From Chloroflexota bacterium (GTDB lineage: Bacteria > Chloroflexota > Anaerolineae > Promineifilales > Promineifilaceae): DNA of 5,742 bases. The position numbers and the translations under genes are program-made. Of this stretch, positions 4,688-5,742 are shown one piece after another. The stretch's first letter is position 1; every line of letters starts with the position of its first letter. The notes under the pieces were generated by a model. It saw only the letters and a program-made list of their open reading frames with translations. It did not search any database and was not told the DNA's origin. Location: the NCBI GenBank assembly GCA_024278255.1, contig JAJRTP010000227.1, forward strand, positions 1 to 5,742. Reading direction: 5' to 3'.

Positions 4688-5216
4688 TTTTCCGACTCCA
4701 AAACGGCATAATGTCTGCCGGGTCTTTCCCCCGGTCAGATGCAACCTGCTCCACCTGCTGCAAATTGCGCAAACCATTTAACGTAGCCAGAAGCACATTC
4801 AACACATTATCGCTTCCCAAAGATTTGGACAGGATGTCACGATAACCGGCCGCCTCAATAACAGCACGCACGCCGCCACCGGCAATAACCCCTGTACCAG
4901 GAGAGGCTGGTTTAAGAAGCACCTTAGCTGCACCATGCCGGCCAATGATTTCATGAGGAATTGTCGTACCCATCAACGGCACTTCTTCCAGGTTTTTGCG
5001 GGCAGTTTCTAACGCTTTGCGAATCGCATCCGGTACGGAACGTGCTTTGCCAATACCCACGGCTACTTTGCCCCGGTTATCGCCAACCACTACCGTCACC
5101 CGGAAAGCAAACCGGCGGCCGCCTTTGACCACTTTGGCCACGCGCGTAATATCAATAATACGCTCGTCATATTCCTGTTCATACCCTTGTCTTTGTCTTT
5201 GTCGTCGTTGACCCAT
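4680..5216 (-). CDS. rpsE: 30S ribosomal protein S5
   Basis: S5 lies at the mRNA entry side of the 30S subunit, at the head-body junction, and affects decoding accuracy and mRNA unwinding. From the ATG at 5214-5216 the product is 178 residues. A Gln/Arg-rich N-terminal tail precedes the double-stranded-RNA-binding-like domain (about 18-80: RIIDITRVAKVVKGGRRFAF, then VGDNRGKVAVGIGKA). The C-terminal S5 domain follows (about 92-165: GRHGAAKVLLKPASPGTGVI, AGGGVRAVIEAAG, then NVLNVLLATLNGL). The frame stays open to 5357, but the extra 47 residues overlap rplR out of frame and are hydrophobic, unlike S5. The chosen ATG has AAGGAG 6 nt upstream, overlapping the rplR stop codon. The last 8 nt overlap rpmD. 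Confidence 0.98.
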   Translation of the reverse strand: MGQRRQRQRQGYEQEYDERIIDITRVAKVVKGGRRFAFRVTVVVGDNRGKVAVGIGKARSVPDAIRKALETARKNLEEVPLMGTTIPHEIIGRHGAAKVLLKPASPGTGVIAGGGVRAVIEAAGYRDILSKSLGSDNVLNVLLATLNGLRNLQQVEQVASDRGKDPADIMPFWSRKND

Positions 5217-5222
5217 AACTGT

Positions 5223-5228
5223 CTCCTT
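5223..5228 (-). promoter_or_regulatory. Shine-Dalgarno site that decides the rpsE start
   Basis: The minus strand reads AAGGAG, then ACAGTT, then ATG (5216). The site shares bases with the TAA stop of rplR (TAAGGAG). It supports the 178-residue S5 over a longer frame from 5357. Confidence 0.75.
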
Positions 5229-5589
5229 AGAACTCCAGGCCACCCTCACGAGCGCCATCAGCCAAAGCCTTGACACGGCCGTGATACAAATAGCCGCCGC
5301 GGTCAAAAATAACCGTAGAAATACCAGCAGCCTTAGCCCGTTCTGCCACCTTTTCACCTACAAGCGCAGCCTGTTCTTTCTTAGTCTTTCCATCTATGTC
5401 GCCGCGCAGTTCCACATCAACTGTGGAAGCAGACACCAGGGTGCGACCCGCTTCATCATCTATCAATTGCGCATAAATATGGTCGATACTGCGGAACACA
5501 TTCAGACGCGGCCGATCAGTTGTACCCGATATTCTGGCCCGGATACGGCGATGGCGACGTTGACGTGCTTTACGTGATTTTACAGCCAT
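5227..5589 (-). CDS. rplR: 50S ribosomal protein L18
   Basis: L18 binds 5S rRNA, with L5 (and L25 where present), and anchors it in the central protuberance of the large subunit. The 120-residue product matches the family length. A basic N-terminal tail (MAVKSRKARQRRHRRIRARI) leads to the conserved RPRLNVFRS..HIYAQLIDD core (about 26-45), then LVSAST and a GEKVAERAKAAGISTVIFDR segment (about 78-97), and the closing GYLYHGRVKALADGAREGGLEF-type helix, split in motif as YHGRVKALADGAR and GGLEF. The ATG has AGAGG 6 nt upstream, in the 11-nt gap after rplF, and rpsE follows after 10 nt, so it lies within a tightly packed operon. Confidence 0.98.
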   Translation of the reverse strand: MAVKSRKARQRRHRRIRARISGTTDRPRLNVFRSIDHIYAQLIDDEAGRTLVSASTVDVELRGDIDGKTKKEQAALVGEKVAERAKAAGISTVIFDRGGYLYHGRVKALADGAREGGLEF

Positions 5590-5600
5590 AATAATACCTC

Positions 5601-5742
5601 TTAAACCTTACCGGCCTTGCCAGCTTTCCGCCGAATAATCTCACCGTCATACCGGATACCTTTACCCTTATAGGGTTCTGGCGGCCTTTGTTTGCGAATA
5701 ACTGCCGCTATTTCACCCACAACTTGCTTATCGATACCTGAA
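5601..5742 (-). CDS. rplF: 50S ribosomal protein L6, C-terminal fragment (runs off the right edge)
   Basis: Only the last 46 codons and the TAA stop (5601-5603) are in the window. The peptide contains GIDKQVVGEIAAVIRKQRPP followed by EPYKGKGIRY and ends EIIRRKAGKAGKV. The EPYKGKGIRY block and the preceding Q.VG..AA.IR..R pattern are the C-terminal L6 signature. L6 lies at the base of the L7/L12 stalk near the factor-binding site and contacts the sarcin-ricin loop of 23S rRNA. rplR follows after 11 nt, the standard spc-operon order. The truncation is due to the window boundary. Confidence 0.96.
   Translation of the reverse strand, partial: SGIDKQVVGEIAAVIRKQRPPEPYKGKGIRYDGEIIRRKAGKAGKV

Noticed and set aside
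5217..5357. N-terminal 47-residue hydrophobic extension of S5 that might look like a signal or membrane segment
   Set aside because: It is rplR read out of frame; the internal ATG at 5216 has a strong ribosome site and gives a normal S5.
1..5742. Mobile element, CRISPR array, defence system or other novel system
   Set aside because: The window is filled by twelve conserved housekeeping genes in standard order with short gaps; there are no direct-repeat arrays, transposase motifs or foreign-looking genes.

Overview
The window is one stretch of a bacterial ribosomal-protein supercluster (the spc and alpha operon regions), with every recognisable gene on the minus strand. In transcription order, from high to low coordinates, it holds the end of rplF (L6), rplR (L18), rpsE (S5), rpmD (L30), rplO (L15), secY, adk, rpmJ (L36), rpsM (S13), rpsK (S11), rpsD (S4) and the start of rpoA. 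No plus-strand gene, mobile element, CRISPR array, tRNA or rRNA is supported; the plus-strand open frames are antisense shadows of these conserved genes.

Layout. The right half (about 4050-5742) is very compact. Gaps are 11 nt (rplF-rplR) and 10 nt (rplR-rpsE), rpsE and rpmD overlap by 8 nt, and rpmD and rplO share one base (TAATG). secY follows after a 59-nt gap that contains a strong inverted repeat, and adk starts on the base after the secY stop codon. Next comes the largest non-coding stretch, 183 nt between adk and rpmJ, where many bacteria carry map and infA. Both are absent here, and the spacer instead holds a possible promoter and a very small upstream open frame. The left part (rpmJ to rpoA) has gaps of 12, 50, 90 and 39 nt, and the last three contain inverted repeats.

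Function. The genes build both ribosomal subunits (S4, S5, S11 and S13 in the small; L6, L15, L18, L30 and L36 in the large), the core subunit of the Sec protein-export channel, the adenylate kinase that balances adenine nucleotides, and the alpha subunit that nucleates RNA polymerase assembly. Co-transcription would match their synthesis to growth rate.

Organism. Gene order and protein sequences are clearly bacterial, base composition looks close to even GC/AT, and Shine-Dalgarno sites are strong (GGAGG types). The S4 sequence (four-cysteine zinc form, with a GPVCKLCRREG start), the C+ form of L36 and the two consecutive TTG starts suggest to me a Chloroflexota member, perhaps Anaerolineae-like. 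That is an impression from family memory, not a demonstrated assignment.

I do not see a new biological system here. The items worth a second look are the missing map-infA pair and what replaces it, and the hairpins just upstream of ribosome-binding sites, above all the one touching the secY site.
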